Positions 15,927-27,200 of a stretch of DNA of 64,000 bases are shown here, in pieces. Where the stretch lies: assembly GCA_017483765.1 (NCBI GenBank), contig JAFUVE010000060.1:1-64000 (forward strand). Reading direction: 5' to 3'. A program made the translations under genes and the position numbers. The stretch comes from Bacteroidaceae bacterium. Its GTDB lineage: Bacteria > Bacteroidota > Bacteroidia > Bacteroidales > Bacteroidaceae. The notes beneath the pieces are model-generated. The model saw nothing but the letters and a program-made list of their open reading frames with translations. It was not told the origin of the DNA and did no database searches. Each line of letters opens with the position of its first letter. Position 1 is the stretch's first letter.

Positions 15927-15935
15927 GCAAAGTTA
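15927..15935 (-). promoter_or_regulatory. -7 box of the hflX promoter
   Basis: TAACTTTGC on the minus strand, 9 bp ahead of the start codon. No good TTTG is seen 19-21 bp further upstream, so only the -7 element is supported. Confidence 0.5.
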
Positions 15936-16027
15936 CGAATAATTTTTTTTATAATGATAAAAAAGCTTGTGTTTAGGATGGTAATTTGCAAAAAAAAGCC
16001 TATTTTTGCAGGAAAAATTGAAAGGAG

Positions 16028-17665
16028 ATGAAAAATGCCTTTATAGGATATCATTGGCTGTTCACCATTTTGATTCTTTTATGTTGCTTTGGCTGTGAGA
16101 GGAATCAGGACAAAACGACAGATGTGGCAGTCGGAAGCCCCCCCCTGGATGATATTCCCGGTATAACGGAGCGGGTGATGACCTTTGCTGCTGACCAGCC
16201 GGAGCGTGCCATAGATATTGTTGACTCGCTCAGAGCGTCGGGGTTTCCTGCCCATGAGGCTGACTGGCTGCTCGCAAGAGTCTATAGCCAGTCATTGGAG
16301 GGAAAGTGGCTCGACTCTGCCATCGTCATCAGTGAACGGCTGATAAAACTGCCTGTTGCCGATGAAGACTTGGCATACAGGGAAGATGTATTGGAAACAT
16401 TGGTGAATGCCAGCCGTTTGCGCAAAGATGACAAGCGTGTTTTGCTATGGACGCGTGAGCTGATCACGCTGTGCCGTCAGAAAGGCGAGGAGGTCGAGGC
16501 TTTGCGAAACGAAGCTGAGATGGCTGTTGCCCTCTCTCATTCAGGTAATCGTGAAGATGGGCTTTCTATGGTTGACAGCGTTTTGTCAAGATTGGATAAC
16601 GCAAAGACGTTCAACGCAATGGATGCTTGGATTATAGCTTCTAAGCGCAAGATGTCGATACTGAAAGAGATGGGAAGCCATTCTGCTGTTATTCCCCTGG
16701 CTCATTCTGTCCTATCCTGTCTTGACCGCTACGAACAACACCCCGATGAATATCGCGATGGTTCTTATCGTGAGCCCTCAGATGATGACCGCAACGGTTA
16801 TATTGATTTCTATCGTGCCCAGGCTTTCGGATTTCTATCCGAGGCATACGCCCATACCGACTCAATCGAAAAGTCAGTTGACTTTCTTTCCCGTTTTGAA
16901 CGGAGCTACTTTGGAAAAACGCTCGACGGGAGGAAGATGATTGCTCCGACTTGGTGTCTGCTTGGCGAGGACGACAAGCTGGAATCCATGTATGATGACC
17001 TCACCACAGCACGTTTCCAGTCGAGACAACAACAAATGGAGATAGAAGAACAGAAAATCCGTGCGTCGGCATCCCAAAAGGTTGCCGGTGGTCTTGCCGT
17101 GATTGTGCTGCTGTTGTTCGCATTGATGTTCCTCCTCCACCGCCAACACCGCATCATCAATCGGAAGAACAAGGTGTTGACAGGACAGATTATCGACGCC
17201 CTGGAATATAAGAAAAAGTACTGGGAACTCAGGGAGGCAGAACAGGATCCAATCGGCGAAAGTCCTGAAACCGTCGGAAACGAAAAGTCCGGTTCTTCAG
17301 ACGATATCGGTATGGACAAGATGAGCAATGCGGAACTTTTCGAATTCCTGAGCTATGTGATTCGCCGTGAATGCCTGTTTCTTGATTCCTCTTTTGGAAG
17401 ACAGACGCTCACCGAACGATTTCATCTTTCGCCAAACCGTGTGGGGGCGGCCTTTTCTTTGGGTGACGAACATAGCTCATTACCTGGATTCATCCGCAAC
17501 CTACGCTTGGAACATGCCTGCCTTCTGCTCATCGACAATCCTGAAATGTCTATTGATGAGGTGGCCACCGCTTCCGGCTTTGCCAATTATTCTGTCTTCG
17601 CACGCTATTTCAAGCAGAAATACGACATAACTCCTTCTGAATACCGCCGTCAGCAGCAGGACTGA
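16028..17665 (+). CDS. Membrane-anchored TPR-like / AraC-type transcriptional regulator
   Basis: A 545-residue regulator of a Bacteroidota type that joins an extracytoplasmic helical-repeat sensor to a cytoplasmic AraC DNA-binding domain. The N-terminus has a lipoprotein-like signal (LLCCFGC, Cys23), so the sensor may also be tethered at its N-terminal end. Residues about 40-330 are helical and TPR-like. A coiled stretch (330-347) leads to one membrane helix (about 350-370, GLAVIVLLLFALMFLL). The C-terminal 100 residues form the AraC HTH pair, with SIDEVATASGFANYSVFARY and the signature end FKQKYDITPSEYRR. An AAAGGAG lies directly against the ATG. It precedes the giant surface-protein locus on the same strand, and paired direct repeats upstream of that locus (17827-17859) could be its binding site; this is inference. 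Confidence 0.9.
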   Translation: MKNAFIGYHWLFTILILLCCFGCERNQDKTTDVAVGSPPLDDIPGITERVMTFAADQPERAIDIVDSLRASGFPAHEADWLLARVYSQSLEGKWLDSAIVISERLIKLPVADEDLAYREDVLETLVNASRLRKDDKRVLLWTRELITLCRQKGEEVEALRNEAEMAVALSHSGNREDGLSMVDSVLSRLDNAKTFNAMDAWIIASKRKMSILKEMGSHSAVIPLAHSVLSCLDRYEQHPDEYRDGSYREPSDDDRNGYIDFYRAQAFGFLSEAYAHTDSIEKSVDFLSRFERSYFGKTLDGRKMIAPTWCLLGEDDKLESMYDDLTTARFQSRQQQMEIEEQKIRASASQKVAGGLAVIVLLLFALMFLLHRQHRIINRKNKVLTGQIIDALEYKKKYWELREAEQDPIGESPETVGNEKSGSSDDIGMDKMSNAELFEFLSYVIRRECLFLDSSFGRQTLTERFHLSPNRVGAAFSLGDEHSSLPGFIRNLRLEHACLLLIDNPEMSIDEVATASGFANYSVFARYFKQKYDITPSEYRRQQQD

Positions 17666-17749
17666 CTATTCGAGAATGAAACGAAATCAAAATGATTTTG
17701 GATTCTATTAACTAATCATTGTTTCACTTGTGATAATATTGCGGGGGTG

Positions 17750-17770
17750 TTCTAAAGTGTTTTTTTAGAA
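17750..17770 (+). terminator. Weak terminator-like hairpin after the AraC regulator
   Basis: TTCTAAA (17750-17756) pairs with TTTAGAA (17764-17770), with T-rich loop and flank. The stem is AT-only, so support is weak. Confidence 0.35.
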
Positions 17771-17826
17771 AACCCTTTTTCGTGTTGTTCTGTTCCTCTT
17801 CTTCCTATAAGTGTGAGTGTCTCTGT

Positions 17827-17898
17827 TATGACCATTTGTAAAATAATATGACCATTTGTCTATCAATTTTAAGATGTGGTCAAAAATACTTAATTTTG
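17827..17898 (+). promoter_or_regulatory. Promoter with two upstream direct repeats, for the giant-protein locus
   Basis: Two identical 13-mers TATGACCATTTGT start at 17827 and 17847, exactly 20 bp apart (two helical turns). They are followed by TTTT (17867-17870), a 20-bp spacer and the -7 box TAATTTTG (17891-17898). The geometry (paired direct repeats immediately upstream of the -33 box) fits an AraC-family activator site. The rest of the 380-bp spacer 17666-18047 is AT-rich with no other recognised feature. Confidence 0.6.
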
Positions 17899-18047
17899 TA
17901 TGCTTTTTATATAAATTTTTAAGGGATTTGCATTTTTTTAATTTACATGATTTGCTGGAGAATGATTTTCGTTGCTGTTTTTTCGGAGATTTCATGAATA
18001 ATAGTGAATGTCCGTTAAGAGAGAATGAAAAGATTATATAATATTAA

Positions 18048-18257
18048 ATGAAAAGAAGTCTTTATGTGTTGGCTGTTGCTCTTTTGTGCTGCGGTCAGAG
18101 CGTGAAAGCCCAGAACGGTTATGACGACACCAAACATGAGGTGGCAGTCAGCTACGGACTGTATTCCAACTCCCAAATCATAGACCTTTATAGTGTTTAT
18201 AGTATATTTTTTTTGATTTTCAATAACATCCAACTACCGATTTTATGGAAAACTTAA
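18048..18257 (+). pseudogene. Truncated outer-membrane protein, 5' fragment (69 codons)
   Basis: The frame encodes a convincing signal peptide (MKRSLYVLAVALLCC... ending VKAQ) and then NGYDDTKHEVAVSYGLYSNS, which looks like the first strands of a Bacteroidales outer-membrane barrel protein. After about codon 46 the sequence turns into low-complexity hydrophobic residues and stops, overlapping the start of the giant gene by 13 bp. No continuation of the barrel was found nearby. It is most likely the 5' remnant of a gene interrupted by rearrangement. A short translated leader peptide that couples to the downstream gene is the alternative. Confidence 0.55.
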
Positions 18258-21200
18258 CGTTGAATGAAATGAGCAAGAGAAGACATCTGTTCAAATCACG
18301 GTGGCTTCCGGTTTCTTTGCTGGCACTGCTGCTTTCATTTTCATGGTTGTCAGCCGTGGAAGCAAGCGCACAGACATCGGCGGAAGAACTTTTGGAAACC
18401 ACCGGCAACTACACCGTGAGCCTGTTCGGACAGACCACGGTGAAACTAAAGATGCCGATCTATGGCAAAAAAAGCACTGACCACTGGATTTCCCATGCCG
18501 AGGTTTATGTTTATGATGTGAAAAACACGTCGTACAAGCCTTTACTGCTGAAAGTCCAGATTACGAAAAACGACGACATCTCCGACGGTGCTTCCAAGGT
18601 GAACTATGGTTTCACAAGCGATGTTCCTGGCTTGGTGGAGCTGATAGATTACACAGGTGGCAACCTGGCTATTTCCTCGACGAAGAAAACTCATGACATT
18701 CCGTTCAACGGGACGGACGACTCGTGGGCAGAGTTCGAGTGGGAAGTTCCGCTTCAGTTTTTGGGCAAGGAGCTCCAGTTCGATTTCTCTGTGACGCTTT
18801 CGAATACGAACAGCCATAACTATAAGAGTCTGAGTGTGCCGTCGAAGAAGATCAAGGTGCCGGAGAAAGCTGATGTGATGTATCCGATGCTGACCCAGGC
18901 TGTGATTTCGTCAGAGGAGAGATATGTGGGCGAAATTCAGGTTCCCTGGATGATTGCAGTGGCCGACACGTCGGTCACCATGGCTGTTTATGGCTATAAG
19001 GACGAGGCTGGCAAATGGCAGCAGAAGGAGCTGAACAAGGCCGCGTCGGGCATGATACGCCTGAACGCCACAGAGAACTACGACTCGCTGTACGTGGAGG
19101 TCAACTACATCCAGTGGCGCACGAAGAATGGGAAAGGCATAAAAGAGGAGCTGAAAAATCTCAGGAGCGACTACTACAATGTTCCAATGCTCCATGAGCC
19201 TCAAGAACTGACCGCAACGATTAAGGACGATAAGAAGGCGACGGTGGAACTGACTTGGAAGATAGGCGACGTGGGTCATGAGGACCTGATTGACCCCGAC
19301 ATTTTCCAAATCCAGCGCTCAATCTCCGGGAGTATTGATGATTTTGTGGATATAGGAACAGCCGTGTTCGATGCGGACTCGGCATCCTACTATTTCGAGG
19401 ACAACACCCTGCTTTCCTCGATAAAGGAGAGCGATTTCATAGCAGACGGAAGGGTGAATCCCGTTTACCGTGTTCGTCGTGGTACCTCTGCTTTCTGGGG
19501 TTGGGATAACAACCCGCTATCTGTAACCGCAACATTGAATTCTCCCGACCTGTGGCTGATTTCTGTTGACAAAGCCACCGGAGTGTTGTCAGACGCAGAG
19601 AAACATGTGCTGGACGTGAGCTGGGAATACAGGGAAAGTAACGCACAGAACTATTTTGTCTGGAACGACAACGCCGAGATGAGCTTATTGGTCAGAATGT
19701 ATCGCAGCGACAATACCATGGTTGACAGCACCCTGTATGTGCTGAGTGAAGATGAGATTCTGAAGTGTTCCAAACGTATAGTCCTGCCCCGTTCCTGCGT
19801 AAACTATGAGGTGGTGATCAAGACAGATCAGAAGTCCTCTGTAATCGGCAATTACACGAAAAAAATCCATAAGATTGGCTCAGTAGCTGACTGGCAGGAA
19901 TTTGTCCACATCGTTGACACAGGCTATGACTCTTATGCCGAGGGTTGCTTGACGGCTGACATCGAGCTGGATTATGATTCTAAGAATATCATAGACACCC
20001 GGTATTTCATGGGTGTGCTCGACGGCGACGGACACAGCATCACATTGAAAGGTTTCCAGAAACCTCTGATAGGCTCATCGAACAATGCCGTCATCAAGAA
20101 CCTGATCATAAAGGGAACGCTTTCTCCCAACAACAAAAATTATACCTCAGGATTTGTAGGGTCGGCATACAGCACCACATTTATCAACTGCCAGATGGAT
20201 GCCGAGTTTACTAAATCAAACTCGCCTGTTGCCTGGGGCGGTTTCGTCGGTGTTGTCAATTACGGTGGCTTCATGACTTTCCGTAATTGTCTTTACACCG
20301 GCAGTCTTCCAGAGGATCTTGTCAGCAGTGGGATGCATGGAAATTTTGCAGGATTCATGGGACATACTCCGGCAAATGAATCTGTTCTATTCACGTTGGC
20401 AAACTGCGTATTCGCACCTAAGACACCATACGTGGGTGAAGGTACATTCCTGCCTAATGGCACCGGTAAGGCAACAATCGTGAGTCTCTGCAGCACTTGC
20501 TATGTCGTGCCAAAGGAAGGCGACAAGAACGCATACCGTGACTATATGAACGTTTTGCCGGAGGACAACCAGGCTCGCTTTGGCGTTCTTGGTGGACAGT
20601 GGGAGCAGACCACCGAATGGCCTTATATCAAACCGGCCAACTCAAACAAATCTATGCCTCAAGGGACATCTGAATTCCTGGTTCAGGTGCCAAACCTCTA
20701 TTTTAATCCGTCAGGCGCAGTTAAAAAGAACTCCCTGGAGGCCACCACCCGCCAGAGCAGCGTGATGCTGACCTGGGAGGTCGAGGGCGGTGCCGTTGAC
20801 TATTTCCAGGTTTTCAGACGCGTGAGAGGCAGTGATGCCGAATGGGACTTGATTGCCCCTGCAGTAGGCGAGCTGGGTTATGAGGATACCGACGTGTCTC
20901 CAATCGTATTGTATGAATATAAGGTGCGTTCAGCCATTGACTGTGAGGGAATGCATTACACCGAAACCGAGGTTGTCAACGGAGAGTGTGAGCACACAGG
21001 AAAACTGGAGGGCTATGTGCGTTATCCCGACGGAACGGGACTGTCGGGCATTACTGTATGGGTGACCGCCAACGGAGAGGAATACGAGCTTCACACCGAC
21101 GATAAAGGTCATTATGAGCGCGACGGGCTGTCATATTTCGGACAGAACACGATTACCTACGCCGTGACACCGGAAGGTGTGGAGCTGGAAGAGGGATTCA

Positions 21201-24200
21201 CGAGTGCCGGTGCCGAGTTCAACGGCCAGACCAATTATGCCCTGGTACGTGACTTCATCGTAGTTTCCGGCTATAAATTTGCAGGAAAAGTGATGTACAA
21301 CGGCACCAGCATCCCTGTTCCGGGCGTCCAGTTCCAGGTGAACGGACATACGGTTCACGGCTCATCAGGCAAACCGTTGGAAACCGACAACGAAGGCCGG
21401 TTCCTCTTCTATGTGAACAAAGGCAACAACAAGATTCAGGCCATGCTCGACAACCATGAGTTCTATGAGGGCGGCTGGTATAAAGGCGAGATTGGCCGCA
21501 CGTACGGCTATGACTTCCATGAAGATGTGAGCGTGGCTTATTTCTATGATGACACCAAGGTGAAGCTGATTGGACGTGTAGCAGGAGGAAGCAAGCAAGG
21601 AGATTTGCCGCTTGGCAACAGCCTCTCCCACAACAACCTGGGCGACACCATCGTGATGGTTCTGGCCTTGGAGGGCGACAACAAGTCGCGTCTGGTGTTC
21701 GACAATATCGACCCGCTGAAAGAACGTACCGACACCGTGTTCTATCATCAGAAGCACGACAACACGTTCGATTACCACACCGAGATGACGACCACCCGTC
21801 GCAACGTGAAAATCTGGCCTGACGTACATACCGGCGAGTTTGAGGTGTCGCTGCCTCCTGTGAAATTCAAGGTTCAGCAGATTTATGCCACCGGCTACGC
21901 CACCCTGTTCCATGAAGGCCAGGCGAACGACGTGATAGACCTTACCGAAGCGCTGATTCCCAAGACAGAGACCTTCACCGGTCCGTTCAACAGCTATGGA
22001 GGTGCTGATGTTCAGGAGGTGACCGTGGAATACAATGCCATATACAACAAGATTTGGCATTCACCGGTTGAGTTGACCTATGAGCAGTTGGGATTCAACA
22101 ACTTCGGTTATGTTGGCGACGAGAATTACAGCTTCAGCAGCCTTGACGGCAAAAAAGCCGTGGTGCCGCTGGCCTATCAGGTTCATACCGATGAAAAGGG
22201 CACTGCCGCCACGAAGGTGGAGTACACCTTCGGTCATCCTGTGTTCAGCATCGAGCATCAGTATCCTTTCAAGCTTGCAGCCGTAGAGCGTTATTATTGG
22301 AACAACAACGTGCTGAGCGACACCATCGACGTGGTGAAACTGAAAGGCGGTTCGGTGGCCATCCAGAACGGCATGATCAGCTCCACTCACCGGGAGGATG
22401 TCGATTTGGACGAGAATGGAGAGGCTACCGTGGTCATACAGGCTAATCAGATTCCTTATCTTCTGACCGGCGAGGATGCCCTCCGCACCGTCACCATGAC
22501 TCTGACGCTTGACGGGAGCAACTACGAGGCTGATCCGATTGATGCCTACGTTCTGAATGTGTATTCCCAGCCGGGAGCCAAGGATATCGTGAGTGTGGAT
22601 CAGCCCATATTGGTGGATATTCTTCGCGACCCTCCCGGCGGCGGCAGTAAGGCCACTCTGAGCAAGGGGTCGGAATTGAAGTACAGCTATTCCATGGATA
22701 TGGAGTGGAAGCTGGGCACTGCCGTCAGCTTCAAGCAGGGCTCTTCCATCGCGAACTTCACCGGCATTGTTGCCGCTCCGATGGGAGGAGGTGGCGTGTC
22801 TGGTTTCAACTATGGCGCGGAGACTGACTGGGAGACGAGCATAGACCTGATTGCCAATGGAAAGGGAAAACGTGGCTTCTCCTACACGATGAAAGCCGGT
22901 AATGACATTTCCACAAGCGACAGCCCGAAGCTGGTGGGTGCTCCTGCCGATGTGTTCATCGGCATCCAGCAGAGTGTGACCGTCACCCCCGCCATTGCCA
23001 TACGCGCCGTTCCCGATGCATCGTTCCAGCAGATGGGCGGTGCGGTGAAGTCTGGCCAGGTGCTTGAAATCGCTTCGGGCGAGGATGCCGAAGGCAACGT
23101 CTTCCACCTCGTGCGCGATGAGGCTTTGGCTGTCGGACCGAAGTTCCAGTCCACTTTCATGCACACCCAGAAGCATATCATCACGAATATCCTTCCTGAT
23201 TTGATGAACAGGGCGAAGGCTTTGATGTTCACCGGCACTCAGGCCGAGGCCCAGCAAGTGGCAGACCAGACGCAGAAACCCGTATATCTCTCACTGCTCG
23301 ACCCGGATGATGAGAATTTCGCCGTATATAATACGATAGGCGGACGATACTTCTCTTATACGAACAGGACTGCTGATATAGCCGGAATGCATTACCGCAT
23401 CATCCTGCCCAGCAGCTATAACGACGGCACAGACTTCATTGACGAGGTTTATCATCTGAACCAGACAGCGCTGACATGGACGAAAATGCTCGCACAGAAC
23501 GAGAAGGAGAAGCTCAGTGCCACCGAGCTGGTGAAGAATTTTGATATTGACGGCGGTGTTGGCACAAGCTATGAGGAGGAATTCGAGGCCGGATACGAAT
23601 ATGCCTACAGCCTGAATATTCCTATCTTCACCGACATCTACGACAATTTCTTCGGGACGGACGCCGGTGAATATGTTGCCGGTGGAGTTGCAGGACTGGC
23701 ATCCGAGCTTGCCGGCCCTCTGTTCAAATACCTTTCGTCATTAGGCAAGCTGACCAAAGAGTCGGGTGCCATAGCCAAGGGATATAATCTCGGCAAAACC
23801 GAGGTGGAAATTGAATTTATTGGCACCAAACTGTCGATAGACTTCACTCCTGCCCTTGAATTCGGCACAACTCCTGAGTTCGGCAAGGGCCGCTCCTGGA
23901 GCCGCAAGGAGAGCTTCGACATCGGCATGGACAGAAAGAGTCATCTGAACTTCGATGTCTATCGTGTGAATTCGTTGAACGTGAAGGATATTGCCGACAG
24001 CGAGCAGGATGTGTTCACTTCCGAGAAATTCTATGAATATGTGACTTACGACCGCGGATATCTCAAGCGCTACTTCGCCACCAACGGCTTCAAGTACTCG
24101 AAGAGTTTTGTTTACCGCACCCGCGGCGGCGCCACCTGCCGCCCTTACGAAGGCCAGCGTGTGACATCATTCTACAAGAGCGGCGAGGTGCTTGATGCGG

Positions 24201-27200
24201 CAACGAAGCAAATCGAGAAGCCGGTCATCCGCATGGACAAGCAGAGCGTGAGCGGCGTACCGTTCGGTGAGTCAGCCCGCTTCCAGCTTTATCTGGCCAA
24301 CGAGAGCGAGAGTCCTGCAAATGTGTATCCCGAGTTGAAGCTGTATCTCGACGACAAGAGCAATCCAAACGGTGCCATCCTGAAAGTTGACGGAGTTCCA
24401 CTGACTTGGGACGGTCTGTCGATCAGCATGGAGCCGGGAAAAATCACGGAGAAGACCCTGGATGTGAGTGCCGGCGACACCTTCGACTATGAAGGCATTA
24501 CCATCGGCTTGCAGTCGAGCGAGGAGGTTGAAATTTTCGACGAGGTGTCGTTCGATGTCCACTTCCTGCGCACGGCTGGAACAGTCAATATATCTAACCC
24601 CGGCGACAAGTGGGTGATGAACACCGACGCGCCGCACGACAAAAACGGCTACCATATTCCTGTGACCATCGACGGGTTCAACAAGAACCAGCCCAATTTC
24701 GACCATATCGAGTTCCAGTATAAGGAAAGCGCACGTGGCGATGACTTCTGGGTGAACTTATGTTCGTACTACGAGGATGAGGATCTGTTCAACAAGGCTA
24801 GCGGCGTGAAGGAGATGATTCCTGAGAACGGCAGCATCTACACCCAGTTCTATGGCGAGGGTGAGTTCTTTGAGAAGGCCTACGACCTGCGGGCCGTGCT
24901 GTTCTGCCGCAACGACAATGACTTCATCACCTCTTCGTCGAAAGTGCTGAGCGGCATCAAGGACACCCGCCGGCCGAAGCTCTTCGGAACTCCCGAGCCG
25001 ACAAGCGGCGTTCTGAATATCGGTGACAACATCGTGTTCAACTTCTCCGAGGCCATCGAGCACAACTATCTGGACGACGTAGTGAACTTCGACGTTCGCG
25101 GCGAGGTGAACAACGACGACCTCACCCGTCAGGTCTGCCTGCAGTTCACCGGCATCGGAGGAGCTCAAAGCGAGGCTCGCCGCAACCTCTCCAACAAGGA
25201 TGTGACCATAGAGATGACCATCAAACCCGATGACACAGGCAAGACCATGCCGCTTTTCTCTCACGGAACGTCGAAGACCGGCCTGCAGTTGCTGCTCACG
25301 GGTGACAAATACCTGCAAGTGATTCTCCCTGGCGGATACAGTGGACAGACAAAAACCACCTACACTTCCACCGAACGTATCAATTCCCGTGACTTTGTGC
25401 ATGTGGCACTGGTGCTCACAACGCCCGACACCTTGAGGAACACCCAGATGATGAAGATGTATATCGGAAACAAGTGCGTGGGCACGCATGAAATCACGCC
25501 CTACACCGGCAGCGGAAAGCTTCTCTTCGGCTCATCGAACGAGAACAGCACCCGCACCCGTACCTACTACAGCGGCCGCATGATGGAGGCCCGTGTGTGG
25601 TACCGTGCGTTCGACTCCAGCCTGTTCGAGATTTACGGCGACCAGCGCCTCTCCGGCTATGAGATGGGGTTGGTGGATTACTATCCGATGAACGAAGGTC
25701 TGGGCGACCTGGCCACCGACAAGGCCCAAGGCGCCACCTTGCAGCTGAACGACGGTGTGACTTGGAGCCAGCCCGACGGCATGTCGCTGCATATCGACTT
25801 GAAAGACGAGGGTATTCCATTGAACAAAGACTATTTCAACCGTAGCAGTGAATTCGACTATACGCTGATGTTCTGGTTCAAGACCGACCAGAAAGGACGT
25901 GGCGTTCTCATCAGCAACGGATCGGGTGATGCCGACGAGAACGGCGCAGAAAACCGTTTCAGCATTGAGTTCGACGCCAATAAGCTGATGTTCAAGAACA
26001 ATGGCCGCGAACAAGCGGTTCAGGGCTACTGGAGCGACGGCATGTGGCACCATTTCGCCATGACGCTGAACCGCTCCCGCAATGTGGGTAACATCTACGT
26101 GGATCAGACGTTGCGGTCCACTTTCCCTGCTGATCCTATCGGCGGAATAGTTGGAGGCAACCCGATGCTTGGCGCCGCGCTGAAAGAAAAAATGGTGGAC
26201 GGCAATGTTGTCCTTGAGGACACCCGCAACTGGCTGACCGGCAACTTGGACGAAATCTGCATGTTTGCCCAGGCGCTCCCTCTTGCGCTGATTAAAAGCT
26301 ACAGCACCAAATGTCCTCAGGGCGACGAGACCGGCCTGATTTTCTACATGAGCTTCAGCCATGAAGAGGATCTTCACGACGGCAGCATCGAAGTGGCGCC
26401 TTATATTTACAGCCAGAAGAAATATACGAACCTCGACGGAACATTGGTATATGAGAAGGACCCGGAGACACAGAAGGACACCACTACGCCTAAGCGCGAC
26501 TATATCTTTGCCAAGGACTACAGCAAGCAGTCTGTTCTCGACCATATCGACAGCAACATAGGTGCTCCAACGAGCGCGTTCAAGGAACTGGAGCGTCTGC
26601 AGTTCAGTTTCGTAGGCAAGGACAACCAGCTGCTTGTCAATATTGACGAGATGGACGAGAAGATCAACAAGCGCAACATTTATGTGACAGTCCGTGACAT
26701 CCCCGACATGAACGGCAACGAGCTGGCATCTCCTGTGACCGCCTGCTATTTCATAGACCGTAATCCACTTCGCTGGGAAATGAAAACCTATAATGTCGAT
26801 CTGATGTATGGCGAGGGTGCCACCCTGGAGGTTGACATTGAGAACGTCAGCGCCACCTCCCATGTCTATACCATCCAGAATTGTCCGAAATGGCTTCGTG
26901 TAACCCCTGTCTCCAATGTGATAGACGCTCGTAGCGAGACCACTCTTGTGATAAAGATAGATAAGAACCTGGATGTCGGTTTCTACGACAACATCCTCTA
27001 CCTGACCGACGAGAACGGCCTGTCCGAGCCCCTGGCCATCAATGTCACGGTTGAGGGCAACGAGCCTGAATGGACAGTCCGAGACGAGGAAAAACGCTAC
27101 AGCATGAGCCTGATTGGACAGGTGATGATTCAGGATGAGATTGACACGGATGAGCGTGATATCGTGGGTGTGTTCGGTTCAAACGGCAAATGTCTCGGCA

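Noticed and set aside
25532-26863. 443-codon antisense frame opposite the giant gene, with several other long antisense frames at 21365-23257
   Set aside because: The plus strand has a clear domain-bearing protein here. The antisense frames are GC/codon shadows without signals or recognisable domains.
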